Shown: in pieces, positions 22,577-30,818 of the stretch | How positions within the stretch are numbered: position 1 is the stretch's first letter | Layout of the letters: every line of letters begins with the position of its first letter | DNA from: an uncultured Oscillibacter sp. | GTDB lineage: Bacteria; Bacillota; Clostridia; Oscillospirales; Oscillospiraceae | Assembly (NCBI GenBank): GCA_945868085.1 | Contig: CAMBKF010000020.1 | Coordinates: forward strand, 1 to 36,804 | DNA: 36,804 nt | Direction: 5' to 3' | Translations under genes and position numbers: made by a program | Notes under the pieces: model-generated | Database searches by the model: none | The model's input: only the letters and a program-made list of their open reading frames with translations | What the model was told of the DNA's origin: nothing

Positions 22577-23173
22577 ATGAGCGCAAATTTCAGAACACGG
22601 ATGTTCGGCGGCTTTGACCGGGAGGATGTGGTCGCCTACATTGGGAAGATCACCAAGGAAAATCAGGCCCAGGTGGAGGAGCTGACCAGCGCCGCCGATG
22701 AGCTGCGCCGGCAGAACGACGGACTCATCCGCCAGCTTGCCGTCCTGCGCCGGCAGGTAGAGAGCTGCGAGGATTCCCACCGGGAAAACGAGGCGCTCAC
22801 CCAGCAGGTGCAGCGCCTGGAGGCGGAAAACCAGGCCGCGCAGGACGCGCTGCGTCAGGCCCAGGCCCGGTGCGATGAGCTGCAGGTCCAGGCAGATGAA
22901 TACGCCAAGATCCGGGACCACATCGCCGACATCGAGATCAGCGCCCACCGCCGGACGGAGGAATTCCGCGCCCAGACCATCCAGCGCATCCACGAGCTGG
23001 TGGCCCAGCAGCGGGCCTGGTGCAGCGACAACAGCGTCCGCTATGAGGAGCTGCTGCAAAGCTTTGGTGAGAAGCTCCAGGCCGCCCGGGATGTACTCCG
23101 GGAAACAGATCTCTCCGGATTCGAAGAGATGCTCTGCAGCCTGAATGAGCTGGACGAGGAGCTGGACAAGTAA
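22577..23173 (+). CDS. DivIVA-domain coiled-coil protein
   Basis: 198 residues. The N-terminus has the DivIVA signature RMFGGFDREDVVAYI (residues 8-22), which in this family binds curved membranes, followed by a long coiled coil rich in Gln, Glu and Ala (about 25-110) and a helical C-terminal part. DivIVA-like proteins scaffold division, pole or wall-growth factors. It is monocistronic: own promoter, GGAGG 6 bases before the ATG, and a hairpin after the stop. Which of the DivIVA/GpsB-type roles it has cannot be read from the sequence. Confidence 0.8.
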   Translation: MSANFRTRMFGGFDREDVVAYIGKITKENQAQVEELTSAADELRRQNDGLIRQLAVLRRQVESCEDSHRENEALTQQVQRLEAENQAAQDALRQAQARCDELQVQADEYAKIRDHIADIEISAHRRTEEFRAQTIQRIHELVAQQRAWCSDNSVRYEELLQSFGEKLQAARDVLRETDLSGFEEMLCSLNELDEELDK

Positions 23174-23191
23174 ATTCCGATACTGAGAAAC

Positions 23192-23224
23192 CGGATGCCC
23201 GCAGATGCGGGCATCCGATTTTCT
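23192..23224. terminator. Hairpin terminator between the DivIVA-like gene and copA
   Basis: CGGATGCCCGC-AGAT-GCGGGCATCCG (23192-23217) is a perfect 11-bp stem followed by ATTTTCT on the plus side; on the minus side GGTTTCT follows. It separates two converging genes. Confidence 0.8.
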
Positions 23225-23267
23225 ATTGATTTGCATGGCACGAATCCGTCCGATGGCAACCTCCCGC

Positions 23268-23474
23268 TCACCGGATCGCCGTTACTTCATACCCGGCGTC
23301 CTTCACGGCCTTGCGGAGCATATCGTCCGTGACCTCCGGGCCCGCTGTGACGATGGCGGTCTTTTTCTCCAGGTCCACATGGGCGCTGACCCCGGGCAGG
23401 GCGTTCAGCGCGCTCTCCACATGGGCGACGCAGTGGGCACACATCATGCCTTCAATGGTCAAAGTTCTGTTCAT
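23268..23474 (-). CDS. Possible internally initiated CopZ-like copper chaperone
   Basis: An ATG at 23474, in the copA frame, begins [15 protein letters not shown] and would give a free 68-residue heavy-metal-associated domain of normal CopZ size. A perfect AGGAGG (23488-23483) lies 8 bases upstream of it. The ATPase probably arose by fusion with a once separate copZ gene, and the internal start may still work, giving both fused and free domains from one message. Alternatively the site is only a relic. Confidence 0.45.
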   Translation of the reverse strand: MNRTLTIEGMMCAHCVAHVESALNALPGVSAHVDLEKKTAIVTAGPEVTDDMLRKAVKDAGYEVTAIR

Positions 23475-25760
23475 ACCGTTTTCCTCCTGTTTTTCAATTT
23501 GATTTTCTTTTGCTGTTTTTTCTTCCGTCACCGGGCAGACCGGGCCCTTCCACAGGCGCAGGCGCAGGGCATTGGTCACCACGCACACGGAGCTGAGACT
23601 CATGGCCGCGGCGGCGATCATGGGATTCAAGGTAATGCCCAAAGCCGGGTACAGCACGCCCGCCGCCACGGGGATGCCAATGGCGTTGTAGATAAATGCC
23701 CAGAACAGGTTCTCCCGTATGTTGCGGATAACGGCCCGGGACAGCTCCGCGGCGGTGACGATGTCCCACAGGGAACTGCGCATGAGCACCACATCTGCCG
23801 ACTCGATAGCAATGTCCGTGCCCGCACCGATGGCCAGGCCCACATCCGCCCGGGCCAGGGCCGGGGCGTCGTTGATGCCGTCGCCCACCATAACGGTGCA
23901 GCGGCCCTCCTTTTGGAGCTTTTCCACACACGCCGCCTTATCTGTGGGCAGCACCTGGGCAATGACCCGGGAAACGCCTACCTGCTCGGCAATAGCCTGG
24001 GCGGTGGTCTCGTTGTCGCCGGTGAGCAGCACCACTTCCCGGCCCGCCGCCTGGAGTGCCTTTATGGCGGCGGCGCTGTCCGGCTTCACCACATCCGCCA
24101 CGGCGATAAGGCCCAAAAGCCGGCTATCCCGGGCAAAATACAGGGCCGTCTTCCCCTGCCGGGCCAGGGTCCGGGCCTGCTCCTGCACCGCCGCCGTGTC
24201 CACGCCGCATTGGGTCATGTAGTCCAGGTTCCCGGCGTATACGGCCGCGCCGTCCAAAACGGCCTTTACACCGCCGCCGGGCACGGAGGTAAAGTCCGCC
24301 ACCGGGGAGAGCGTCAGTCCCCGCTCCTCCGCCGCCTGGCCGATGGCCAGGGACAGCGGGTGCTCAGAGGGTTTTTCCACCGAAGCGGCCACCTGCAAAA
24401 GTTCAGTCTCCGTTGTCCCGGCGCACACAATGTCCGTGACCCGGGGCTTTCCTTCGGTGACGGTGCCGGTCTTGTCCAGCACCACGGTCTGGGCCTTGCC
24501 TAAAAGCTCCAGGCTCTCAGCGGACTTAATAAGGATGCCGCTCTGGGCGGCCTTGCCCGTGCCCACCATAATGGCCACCGGCGTCGCCAGGCCCAGGGCG
24601 CAGGGGCAGGAGATCACCAGCACCGCGATGCCGATGGACAGGCAGAAGCGGATGCCCTCGCCCCCCACAAAGTGCCACAGCAGCGCCGCCACCAGGGCAA
24701 TGCCCATGACCACCGGCACAAACACAGCGCTGATGCGGTCCGCCAGCCGGGAGATGGGCGCCTTGGAGGAGGCCGCCTCCTCCATAAGCCGAACGATCTG
24801 AGACAGCGTCGTGTCGCCGCCTACCCGCCGGGCCTCCAGCTCCAGATAGCCGGAGAGCACCACCGTGGCCGAGGACACGGTGGTCCCCTCCCCTTTTTCC
24901 ACCGGCAGGCTCTCGCCGGTGAGGGCAGATTCGTCCACCGAGGCGGTGCCGGCGGTCACCACGCCGTCCACAGGGATCTTGCCTCCCTGGCGGACGATGA
25001 CGGTGTCCCCCACCGCGATCTCCGCCGCCGGGACCGTGACCTCCCGGCCGTCCCGGCGCACTACGGCGCTGTCCGGCGCCAGGCGCAGCAGGGCGGAGAT
25101 GGCCCCAGTGGTCTTTTTCCGGGAGCGCTGCTCCAGGTATTTGCCCACGGTGACCAGGGTGAGGATCATGCCCGCGGACTCAAAGTACAGGTCCGGCATG
25201 CCCTCGATCCGGCCCGCGATGAGCAGACCCATTTCAATGAGGCTGTATATCAGGCCCGCCGCCGCACCCAGGGCCACCAGGGAGTCCATGTTGGGACTGG
25301 CCTGAAAAAGCCGGGAAAAGCCCACGGTGAAATAGGCCCGGTTCAAGATCAGAATGGGGATCACCAGCGCCAGCTCCGTCAGAGCCATAGCCAGGTGGTT
25401 TTCGTGGAAAATGCCGGGCACCGGCAGGCCCATCATGTGGCCCATGCTGATATAAAACAGCGGCACCAGGCATATGACCGACCATAGGAGCCGCCGGCCC
25501 ATGCGCTGAACCACCTCGTCCTGCTGCTTATCCGGAGCCAGATCGCTCTCGTCCGCCTCCCGGGCGCCGTAGCCGGCCCGGATCACCGCGTCGATGATCT
25601 GCTGGGAGGTGACCTGGTTTTCATCGTAGCTGGCGTTCAGCCGCCCCAGCATCAGGTTCACCGCCGCCGATCGGACCCCCGGCAGCTGCGCCACCGCCCG
25701 CTCCACATGGGCCGAGCAGGCCGCGCAGGTCATACCCGTCACGGCAAATTGTTTCGTCAT
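23268..25760 (-). CDS. copA: Copper-translocating P1B-type ATPase with C-terminal CopZ-like domain
   Basis: 830 residues. It exports Cu(I) using ATP. In order: N-terminal metal-binding domain with [10 protein letters not shown], membrane helices, actuator loop with TGESLPVEK, the ion-binding [10 protein letters not shown], phosphorylation site [20 protein letters not shown] (the P1B HP motif), hinge [15 protein letters not shown], two final helices, and then, from about residue 763, a second complete metal-binding domain [13 protein letters not shown]. The C-terminal domain is fused in frame through a charged linker and has its own ribosome site (see the internal start entry). GAGGAGG lies 7 bases before the ATG at 25760. 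The gene follows csoR by 12 bases and should be induced by copper. Confidence 0.93.
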   Translation of the reverse strand: MTKQFAVTGMTCAACSAHVERAVAQLPGVRSAAVNLMLGRLNASYDENQVTSQQIIDAVIRAGYGAREADESDLAPDKQQDEVVQRMGRRLLWSVICLVPLFYISMGHMMGLPVPGIFHENHLAMALTELALVIPILILNRAYFTVGFSRLFQASPNMDSLVALGAAAGLIYSLIEMGLLIAGRIEGMPDLYFESAGMILTLVTVGKYLEQRSRKKTTGAISALLRLAPDSAVVRRDGREVTVPAAEIAVGDTVIVRQGGKIPVDGVVTAGTASVDESALTGESLPVEKGEGTTVSSATVVLSGYLELEARRVGGDTTLSQIVRLMEEAASSKAPISRLADRISAVFVPVVMGIALVAALLWHFVGGEGIRFCLSIGIAVLVISCPCALGLATPVAIMVGTGKAAQSGILIKSAESLELLGKAQTVVLDKTGTVTEGKPRVTDIVCAGTTETELLQVAASVEKPSEHPLSLAIGQAAEERGLTLSPVADFTSVPGGGVKAVLDGAAVYAGNLDYMTQCGVDTAAVQEQARTLARQGKTALYFARDSRLLGLIAVADVVKPDSAAAIKALQAAGREVVLLTGDNETTAQAIAEQVGVSRVIAQVLPTDKAACVEKLQKEGRCTVMVGDGINDAPALARADVGLAIGAGTDIAIESADVVLMRSSLWDIVTAAELSRAVIRNIRENLFWAFIYNAIGIPVAAGVLYPALGITLNPMIAAAAMSLSSVCVVTNALRLRLWKGPVCPVTEEKTAKENQIEKQEENGMNRTLTIEGMMCAHCVAHVESALNALPGVSAHVDLEKKTAIVTAGPEVTDDMLRKAVKDAGYEVTAIR

Positions 25761-25772
25761 AGCAAGTCCTCC

Positions 25773-26072
25773 TCACTTCATGAGCTTCTGCAGCGTGGTC
25801 ACCAATTCGTCGATGACCTCGTCGTCCCCCCGGCGGATGCCGTCGGCCACGCAGGTACGGATATGGGTGGCCAGCAGCTCCTTGCTGAAGCTGTTCAGCG
25901 CCGCGTTCACCGCCGATACCTGCACCAGGATGTCCGTGCAGTAGGCGTCCTTCTGCAGCATATCCCGCAGGCCCCGGACCTGGCCCTCAATGCGGCTGAG
26001 GCGATTCGTCAGGCTCTTCTGCTCCTCCGGGGAGCGGTGTTTGGTTTTCTGATGGCAGCAGCAACAGTCCAT
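25773..26072 (-). CDS. csoR: Copper-sensing repressor CsoR
   Basis: 99 residues of the CsoR/RcnR family, all-helical repressors released from DNA by Cu(I). The motif RLSRIEGQVRGL marks the DNA-binding helix, and the copper ligands are Cys in DAYCTD and His and Cys in THIRTC. The N-terminus has CCCCH, possibly an extra metal site. Start: ATG at 26072 puts AGGAGG 9 bases upstream; the ATG at 26078 is only 3 bases from it. The promoter and both operator-like palindromes are just upstream, so csoR-copA is autoregulated. Confidence 0.9.
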   Translation of the reverse strand: MDCCCCHQKTKHRSPEEQKSLTNRLSRIEGQVRGLRDMLQKDAYCTDILVQVSAVNAALNSFSKELLATHIRTCVADGIRRGDDEVIDELVTTLQKLMK

Positions 26073-26078
26073 TTTCAT

Positions 26079-26095
26079 ATACCTCCTGGGGGTAT
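26079..26095. promoter_or_regulatory. Second CsoR-type operator, overlapping the csoR ribosome site
   Basis: ATACCTCCTGGGGGTAT is a near palindrome (one mismatch to ATACCCCC/GGGGGTAT). Its CCTCCT is the complement of the csoR Shine-Dalgarno sequence, so repressor-binding and ribosome-binding sequences share bases. Confidence 0.6.
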
Positions 26096-26112
26096 TTTTT
26101 ATTACGTCGGTC

Positions 26113-26141
26113 ATTATATACCCCCAAGGGGTATTTGTCAA
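26113..26141 (-). promoter_or_regulatory. Consensus promoter of csoR-copA
   Basis: On the minus strand TTGACA (26141-26136) and TATAAT (26118-26113) are both perfect and exactly 17 bases apart. The -35 hexamer overlaps the stop codon of spoVAE. Confidence 0.92.
26118..26134. promoter_or_regulatory. Primary CsoR operator in the promoter spacer
   Basis: ATACCCCCAAGGGGTAT, a G/C-run palindrome of the type bound by CsoR, fills the spacer between -35 and -10, so bound repressor would block RNA polymerase. Centre-to-centre distance to the second operator is 39 bases. Confidence 0.85.
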
Positions 26142-26494
26142 CGTTTATCTTTCGGTTTGAACAAAATTGCCATGAGCACGCCGAAAAACACCGCCGCCGC
26201 GATGCCCCCCGCCGTAGCGGTGAGTCCGCCGGTAAGGGCGCCTAGGATCCCCTTCTCGGCCACGGCCTTGGCCACGCCCTTGGCCAGGCTGTAGCCAAAG
26301 CCCGTCAGGGGCACCGTGGCCCCGGCGCCGCCCCAATCCACCACATATTGATACACCCCCACCGCCTGGAGCAGCACCCCTGCCACCACATAGCCCGTTA
26401 AGATCCGGGCCGGGGTGAGCTGCGTCTTGTCAATGAGCAGCTGGCCGATGGCGCACAGCACGCCGCCGCATAAAAATGCCTGTAAATACTGCAT
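26138..26494 (-). CDS. spoVAE: Stage V sporulation protein AE
   Basis: 118 residues, mostly hydrophobic, about four membrane segments, and the family's FLCGGVLCAIGQLLIDKT start and PLTGFGYSLAKGV middle. SpoVA proteins form the channel that carries dipicolinic acid into the forespore and out at germination. The gene starts one base after spoVAD ends. Its stop codon lies inside the csoR promoter, with no terminator between, so spore-stage transcription would run into the copper genes. Confidence 0.92.
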   Translation of the reverse strand: MQYLQAFLCGGVLCAIGQLLIDKTQLTPARILTGYVVAGVLLQAVGVYQYVVDWGGAGATVPLTGFGYSLAKGVAKAVAEKGILGALTGGLTATAGGIAAAVFFGVLMAILFKPKDKR

Positions 26495-26495
26495 G

Positions 26496-27518
26496 TCAGT
26501 TCTCCTTTCCCGCGGCGATGACCACCGCGTGGCAGATGCCCGGGATGCTCTCCCCCTGGAAGGACGAGGTGGGCGAGAGCAGCGCTCCGGTGGGGGCGAA
26601 AACGATCTTTTTCCATCGCCCCGCCCGGAGGCCCCCCAGCAGATACCCGTTCAGCACCGCCGCCGAACATCCGCAGCCGGAGGCTCCGGCGTGCATATCC
26701 TGCCTCTCCCGGTCGTAGAGCAGCAGCCCGCAGTCCGTGTAATTCTCCCCCATGTCCACGCCGTCCTCCCGGAAAAAGTCCACCACGATGTCGTGGCCCA
26801 GCATCCCCAGGTCTCCGGTGACCACAAGGTCATAGTCTTCCGGTCCCGTCCCCGTCTCCCGAAAGAGAGCCGAGAGGGTGTCATAGGCCGCCGGGGCCAT
26901 GGCCGCGCCCATGTTGTTCACGTCCTTGATGCCCAGGTCGATGATGCGCCCGCAGGTGACGTGGGTGATATACGGCCCGTCCCCCTGGGCACCCAGGATG
27001 CAGCAGCCGGAGGCTGTGGCGGTCCACTGGGCCGTGGGGGTGCGCTGGTTACCGTAGAGCACCGGCATCCGGTACTGCCGCTCGGCGGTGCAGAAATGGG
27101 AGCTGGTCACGGCCGCCGCCAGCCGGGCAAAGCCTCCGTCAATGAGCAGCGCCGCCAGGGACAGACTCTCCCCCATGGTGGAGCAGGCACCGTACAGCCC
27201 GTAAAACGGGATCTTGAAATCCCGCAGGCCGAAGGAGGTGCCGATGCACTGGTTCAGCAGGTCCCCTGCCAGCACATAGTCCAGGTCCTCCGGGCCAAGC
27301 CCGCCCTTCTCCATGGCCCGCCGCAGGGTGAACTGCTGCATGGCGGATTCCCCCTTCTCCCAGCTTTTCTGCCCGAAGTAGGCGTCCTGATTCAGCTCAT
27401 CGAAATATCCGGCCAGCGGCCCCTGGGCCTCCTGCTTGCCGCCGATATTGGCGTAGGACACCACGCTCACCGGGCTTCCCAGCCGCACGGTCTGCCGTCC
27501 CAGGCGTTTTGATGACAT
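26496..27518 (-). CDS. spoVAD: Stage V sporulation protein AD
   Basis: 340 residues of the thiolase-fold SpoVAD family, which binds dipicolinic acid. Recognisable: EKGESAMQQFTL, LAGDLLNQCIGTSFGLRD, FYGLYGACSTMGESL, VTSSHFCTAERQYRMP, GLLLYDRERQDMHAGASGCG and a final FAPTGALLSPTSS. The ATG at 27518 (MSSKRLGR) is chosen because GAGGAG is 9 bases upstream; the ATG at 27527 directly abuts that site. The usual spoVAC gene is not upstream; a hairpin and the thiamine diphosphokinase gene are there instead, so this AD-AE pair is separate from a full spoVA operon. Confidence 0.93.
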   Translation of the reverse strand: MSSKRLGRQTVRLGSPVSVVSYANIGGKQEAQGPLAGYFDELNQDAYFGQKSWEKGESAMQQFTLRRAMEKGGLGPEDLDYVLAGDLLNQCIGTSFGLRDFKIPFYGLYGACSTMGESLSLAALLIDGGFARLAAAVTSSHFCTAERQYRMPVLYGNQRTPTAQWTATASGCCILGAQGDGPYITHVTCGRIIDLGIKDVNNMGAAMAPAAYDTLSALFRETGTGPEDYDLVVTGDLGMLGHDIVVDFFREDGVDMGENYTDCGLLLYDRERQDMHAGASGCGCSAAVLNGYLLGGLRAGRWKKIVFAPTGALLSPTSSFQGESIPGICHAVVIAAGKEN

Positions 27519-27548
27519 AGCTTCCATCTCCTCGCAAAAAGATACCCT

Positions 27549-27575
27549 TATTGTGCCGCTTTTTTCTCGGAATAT
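27549..27575 (-). promoter_or_regulatory. Possible sigma-G/F-type promoter of spoVAD
   Basis: On the minus strand CACAATA (27555-27549) resembles the CATaaTA -10 element of forespore sigma factors, and CATAT lies about 16 bases upstream as a poor -35. It fits the known sigma-G control of spoVA genes but the match is partial. Confidence 0.3.
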
Positions 27576-27579
27576 GAAA

Positions 27580-27613
27580 CAAATACCGGGCTTTCCGAAG
27601 AAAACCCGGTATT
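27580..27613 (-). terminator. Terminator after thiamine diphosphokinase
   Basis: AATACCGGG (27582-27590) and CCCGGTATT (27605-27613) pair with a 14-base loop; on the minus strand TTTGTTT follows. It sits directly after the stop at 27618. Confidence 0.6.
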
Positions 27614-27617
27614 CTTT

Positions 27618-28232
27618 TCACATTTTTGATTCCATCACCGCCAGCACGCCGGTCTCCACGCTGATCGCCGCGTCTCCCCGCCACTGGTTGCTCACGCCGA
27701 TGGGAAAGCTGTTCTCCACGGTGACGTTCTCCAGCTCATACTTGGTCCCGTGGATGCTCACCCCGGTGCACCGGTCCGACAGCGCCAGCACCGAGAGGGA
27801 CCACCCTTCCCGCTCCGGCACGGTGATACACCCGCCGGTAAAGACCCGTATCTCCGTCTCCCGGTCGATGATCCGCACCCACGCCCCGTGCTTTACGGCA
27901 AAGGCCGCCGCCTGCAGGTTCCCCAGCAGGTGGTCAAGCCTCCCTCCCATGGCGCAGTAAAGCCATATTTCCCCGCACCCGGCAGAAACTGCGTGGCGGA
28001 TGGCCGCCATGGTGTCCGTGTCGTCCTTCTCCACCGGCAGGTCAAGCCTTGGCACGTCCTGGGGCAGCGGCCCCGTGTAGGAGTCAAAATCACCCACCAG
28101 CAGGTCCGGCCGCAGCCCGGCCTCGCGCAGGTACTCGTAGCCCCGGTCGCAGGCGATGATATAGCCGCATTTTTCAATGTCCGTCAGGGCCGAAAACCGT
28201 CCGCCGGACACAATGGCCCAAGGTTTTTTCAT
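27618..28232 (-). CDS. Thiamine diphosphokinase
   Basis: 204 residues. It transfers pyrophosphate from ATP to thiamine, giving the active cofactor. Family motifs in order: ACDRGYEYLREAGLRPD (about 28-44), GDFDS (47-51), LPVEKDDTDTMAA (65-77), GGRLDH (95-100), and the thiamine-pocket SNQW near residue 181. Length is normal. GGGAGGG lies about 7 bases before the ATG. It follows greA by 16 bases in the same direction. Confidence 0.93.
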   Translation of the reverse strand: MKKPWAIVSGGRFSALTDIEKCGYIIACDRGYEYLREAGLRPDLLVGDFDSYTGPLPQDVPRLDLPVEKDDTDTMAAIRHAVSAGCGEIWLYCAMGGRLDHLLGNLQAAAFAVKHGAWVRIIDRETEIRVFTGGCITVPEREGWSLSVLALSDRCTGVSIHGTKYELENVTVENSFPIGVSNQWRGDAAISVETGVLAVMESKM

Positions 28233-28248
28233 AGCGCGTCCCTCCCTG

Positions 28249-28752
28249 TCAAAAGCTGCCGATGGGAATGGACCCGTCGTCCGTTCCCTTTTCCACGCCG
28301 CGGATCTGCAGCCAGTAGGTGCTTCCGTTTTCCATCTGCACCTGTACCCGGTCCCCGGCCCTGTGGCCCAGCACCGCCCGGCCCACGGGGGATTCCTTGC
28401 TGATCAGCCCCTTCAGGGCGTCCTGGCGCAGGGTGGTCACCAGGGTGATCTTCCGGCTTTTCCCGGTGTTTTCCATGTAAATTTCCACCGTGTCGTACAG
28501 CCCCGCCGTGTCCGCCCCGGACCGATCCTCGATGACCTTAGCGGTCTTGATCATCCGCTGCAGATAGCGGATGCGGCTGTCGTTGCGGTTTTTCTCCTGC
28601 TTGGCGCATTTGTATTCAAAGTTCTCGCTGAGATCGCCAAAGGCCCGTGCGGTCTGCACATCCTCAATGAGCTTCGGCCGCAGCTCCCGCACCCGATAGT
28701 CGATCTCCTCCTGCATTTTCTGAATGTCGCTCCTGGTCAATTCGTCGTACAC
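28249..28752 (-). CDS. GreA/GreB-family transcription elongation factor
   Basis: 167 residues. Gre factors insert a coiled coil into RNA polymerase and stimulate cleavage of backtracked RNA. The N-terminal coiled coil carries ARAFGDLSENFEYKCAK (about 35-51), with the acidic Asp and Glu of the tip in place (usual form GDLSENAEY), and the C-terminal FKBP-like domain has LISKESPVGRAVLGHRAGD. The Cys and Phe changes in the tip and the moderate overall likeness suggest a second, specialised Gre rather than the main GreA. The start is GTG at 28752 with AAGGAGGG 6 bases upstream, inside the end of the MocR gene (16-base overlap). Confidence 0.85.
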   Translation of the reverse strand: MYDELTRSDIQKMQEEIDYRVRELRPKLIEDVQTARAFGDLSENFEYKCAKQEKNRNDSRIRYLQRMIKTAKVIEDRSGADTAGLYDTVEIYMENTGKSRKITLVTTLRQDALKGLISKESPVGRAVLGHRAGDRVQVQMENGSTYWLQIRGVEKGTDDGSIPIGSF

Positions 28753-30155
28753 GACGGTCCCTCCTTTATAATATCCGCCAGATACTCCAGCGCCTGGGGC
28801 AGGCGCTGCAGATCCAGCCCCGAATAGTTCACCACCAGCGTGTGCCGCCGGGCACCCTCTCTTTCGTGATAGTAATCCGACAGCATGGCGAGCCTCAGCC
28901 CCTTCTCCGCCGCCCGGCGCTGCAGGACGTCGTCCGGCAGCCTGGTCTGCAGCTCCGCCAGGAAATGCAGCCCCGCATCCTGGCCGGTGATCTTCACCCG
29001 GCCCGCCAGGGGCCCCTGCAAAAACGCCGTTATTACCTGGTCCCGCTTCTGCCGGTACCGGTTGCGCATCCGGCCCAGATGCCGCTCAAAGTACCCCTGC
29101 TCCAAGAATTTCGCCAGGGTGTACTGCTCAAAGCCCGATATGGTGCAGGCATAGAACCCCAGCTTCTCCCGGTACCGCTCCAGGAGCTTCGGGGGCAGGA
29201 TCATGTAGCTGATGCGGATGGACGGCGCAATGGTCTTGGAAAACGTGTTCAGATACACCACCCGCTCATTCTCATCCGTGGAGTACAGGGACGGGATGGG
29301 CCGCCCCACAAAGCGGAACTCGCTGTCGTAGTCGTCCTCCAGAATATACCGCTCCGGCTGCTCCGCCGCCCACCGCAGCAGCTCCTGCCGCCGGCCGATG
29401 GGCATCACCGTGCCGGTGGGATAGTGGTGGGTGGGCGAAATATGTACCACCTGGGCCGCATGCCGGCGCAGCTGGGCGGTAGAAAGCCCGGCCTCGTCGA
29501 TGCCGACATACTGCACCTGCACCCGGTTGCTCTCATAAATGGCGGCGATCTTGCTGTAGCCGGGGTCCTCCACGGCGTAGCACTTGTCCCGGCCCAAAAG
29601 CTGGATCAGCAGATGGTACAGCAGCTCCGTCCCGGCGCCCACGATGATCTGCTCCGGGTCCACCTGCATGCCCCGGAATTGCTGCAGATACCCCGCAATG
29701 GCCCGCCGCAGCTCGGCGGCCCCGTTGTAGGGCGCCGCCCGCAGCAGCTGCTTGTCCTGCTCCAGAATGGTCTGGCGCATGAGCCTGGCCCACACGGTAA
29801 AGGGGAAATACGCCGGGTCCATGGCCCCGGAGGCAAAATCCAAAAACCACCCCTGCTCCCTTTCCGGGCCTGCGTTGGCGGGCCGCGGCGTCTGCCGGCT
29901 CTCCGGCGGCCGCTCCACCTCGGACACGAAGTAGCCGCAGCGCTGTCTGGCGTGGATATACCCCTCCGCCTGCAGCTGCTCATAGGCGTTTTTCACCGTG
30001 ATGGTGCTCACCTCCAGGTGCTGGGCCAGGGTCCGCTTGGAGGGAAGCCGCTCCCCGGAGTGCAGCCGCCCGGATAGAATGTCCTCCCGTATAAAGCGGT
30101 ACAGTTGCTCGTACAGGCTCTCCTTTTTCTGTTTTTCCAGTGTGTAGGTCAGCAT
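28737..30155 (-). CDS. MocR/PdxR-type regulator (GntR helix-turn-helix fused to aminotransferase fold)
   Basis: 472 residues. Residues 1-75 are a GntR winged helix (LYEQLYRFIREDILSGRL, GERLPSKRTLAQHLEVS, TVKNAYEQLQAEGYI); the rest is a class I aminotransferase fold with YILEDDYDSEFRF and the PLP lysine in YLNTFSKTIAPSIR. MocR proteins sense PLP or PLP-amino acid adducts and often control vitamin B6 or amino-acid genes beside them. The ATG at 30155 is chosen for GGAGGG 5 bases upstream. It diverges from an ECF S-component gene and probably controls it through the short shared region. Confidence 0.92.
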   Translation of the reverse strand: MLTYTLEKQKKESLYEQLYRFIREDILSGRLHSGERLPSKRTLAQHLEVSTITVKNAYEQLQAEGYIHARQRCGYFVSEVERPPESRQTPRPANAGPEREQGWFLDFASGAMDPAYFPFTVWARLMRQTILEQDKQLLRAAPYNGAAELRRAIAGYLQQFRGMQVDPEQIIVGAGTELLYHLLIQLLGRDKCYAVEDPGYSKIAAIYESNRVQVQYVGIDEAGLSTAQLRRHAAQVVHISPTHHYPTGTVMPIGRRQELLRWAAEQPERYILEDDYDSEFRFVGRPIPSLYSTDENERVVYLNTFSKTIAPSIRISYMILPPKLLERYREKLGFYACTISGFEQYTLAKFLEQGYFERHLGRMRNRYRQKRDQVITAFLQGPLAGRVKITGQDAGLHFLAELQTRLPDDVLQRRAAEKGLRLAMLSDYYHEREGARRHTLVVNYSGLDLQRLPQALEYLADIIKEGPSCTTN

Positions 30156-30171
30156 GTCTCCCTCCATCTGG

Positions 30172-30186
30172 TATTATCGAATAATA
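30172..30186. promoter_or_regulatory. Palindrome TATTAT-CGA-ATAATA in the MocR/ECF divergent region
   Basis: A perfect 6-base inverted repeat around CGA lies between the two divergent starts, followed by a related ATATCG at 30184-30189. It is a candidate regulator site. Confidence 0.4.
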
Positions 30187-30220
30187 TCGCTATGGGTATT
30201 TTAATATATCCAGTTCCCAC

Positions 30221-30226
30221 TATAAT
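30221..30226 (+). promoter_or_regulatory. -10 element of the ECF S-component gene
   Basis: A perfect TATAAT lies 34 bases before the start codon, but the expected -35 position (about 30198-30203) is ATTTTA, a poor match. A strong -10 with a poor -35 is what an activator-dependent promoter looks like. Confidence 0.5.
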
Positions 30227-30259
30227 ACAGACAGAAAGAAAAAGCAAGAGGTGACTTGT

Positions 30260-30772
30260 ATGAAAGACATTCGCATCCGTAAATTAGTATATGCCGCACT
30301 GATGGCGGCGCTGACCTATGTGGCCACGATGGTCATTCAGATCCCTTCCCCCATGCAGGGGTATGTGAATTTGGGTGACTGCTGCGTGCTGCTGTCCGGC
30401 TGGCTGTTGGGCCCCTGGTGGGGCGGTGCCGCCGCCGGTATCGGCTCCATGCTCACGGACCTGCTCAACGGCTATGCCCATTACGCCCCCGGCACCTTCG
30501 TCATCAAGGGCTGCATGGCCATCGCCGCGGCGCTTCTGGCCAAGGCCATGGGCCGCAAGGCGGGCGGCTATGTGGTCAGCGGCATCGTTGCCGAGGTCAT
30601 TATGGTCGTCGGCTACTTCGGCTATGCCGCCCTGCTCCTGGGCAAGGGCATCGGCGCCGCCGCCAGCATCCCCGGCAACCTGGTCCAGGCCGTTATGGGT
30701 CTGGCCATCGGTCTGATCCTTTTCTTCCTGCTCAAGCGCAGCAAGGCACTGGACAAACTGGGCCTGCAGTGA
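30260..30772 (+). CDS. ECF transporter S component (vitamin or precursor uptake)
   Basis: 170 residues, about six membrane segments. ECF S components bind a vitamin and associate with a shared energising module. The start IRIRKLVYAALMAALTYVATM and the early NLGDCCVLLSGWLLGPWWGG loop are typical of this group. The ATG at 30260 has AAGAGGTG 6 bases upstream; a GTG at 30251 is less likely. No ATPase genes are nearby, so it uses a general EcfAAT. Divergent pairing with a PLP-sensing MocR regulator suggests vitamin B6 or a related pyridine or amine as substrate; this is inference. Confidence 0.85.
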   Translation: MKDIRIRKLVYAALMAALTYVATMVIQIPSPMQGYVNLGDCCVLLSGWLLGPWWGGAAAGIGSMLTDLLNGYAHYAPGTFVIKGCMAIAAALLAKAMGRKAGGYVVSGIVAEVIMVVGYFGYAALLLGKGIGAAASIPGNLVQAVMGLAIGLILFFLLKRSKALDKLGLQ

Positions 30773-30818
30773 TACACTAAAGGCAGTGGTTTTTCCCCAC
30801 AGGAAAGGATGAGATTCT

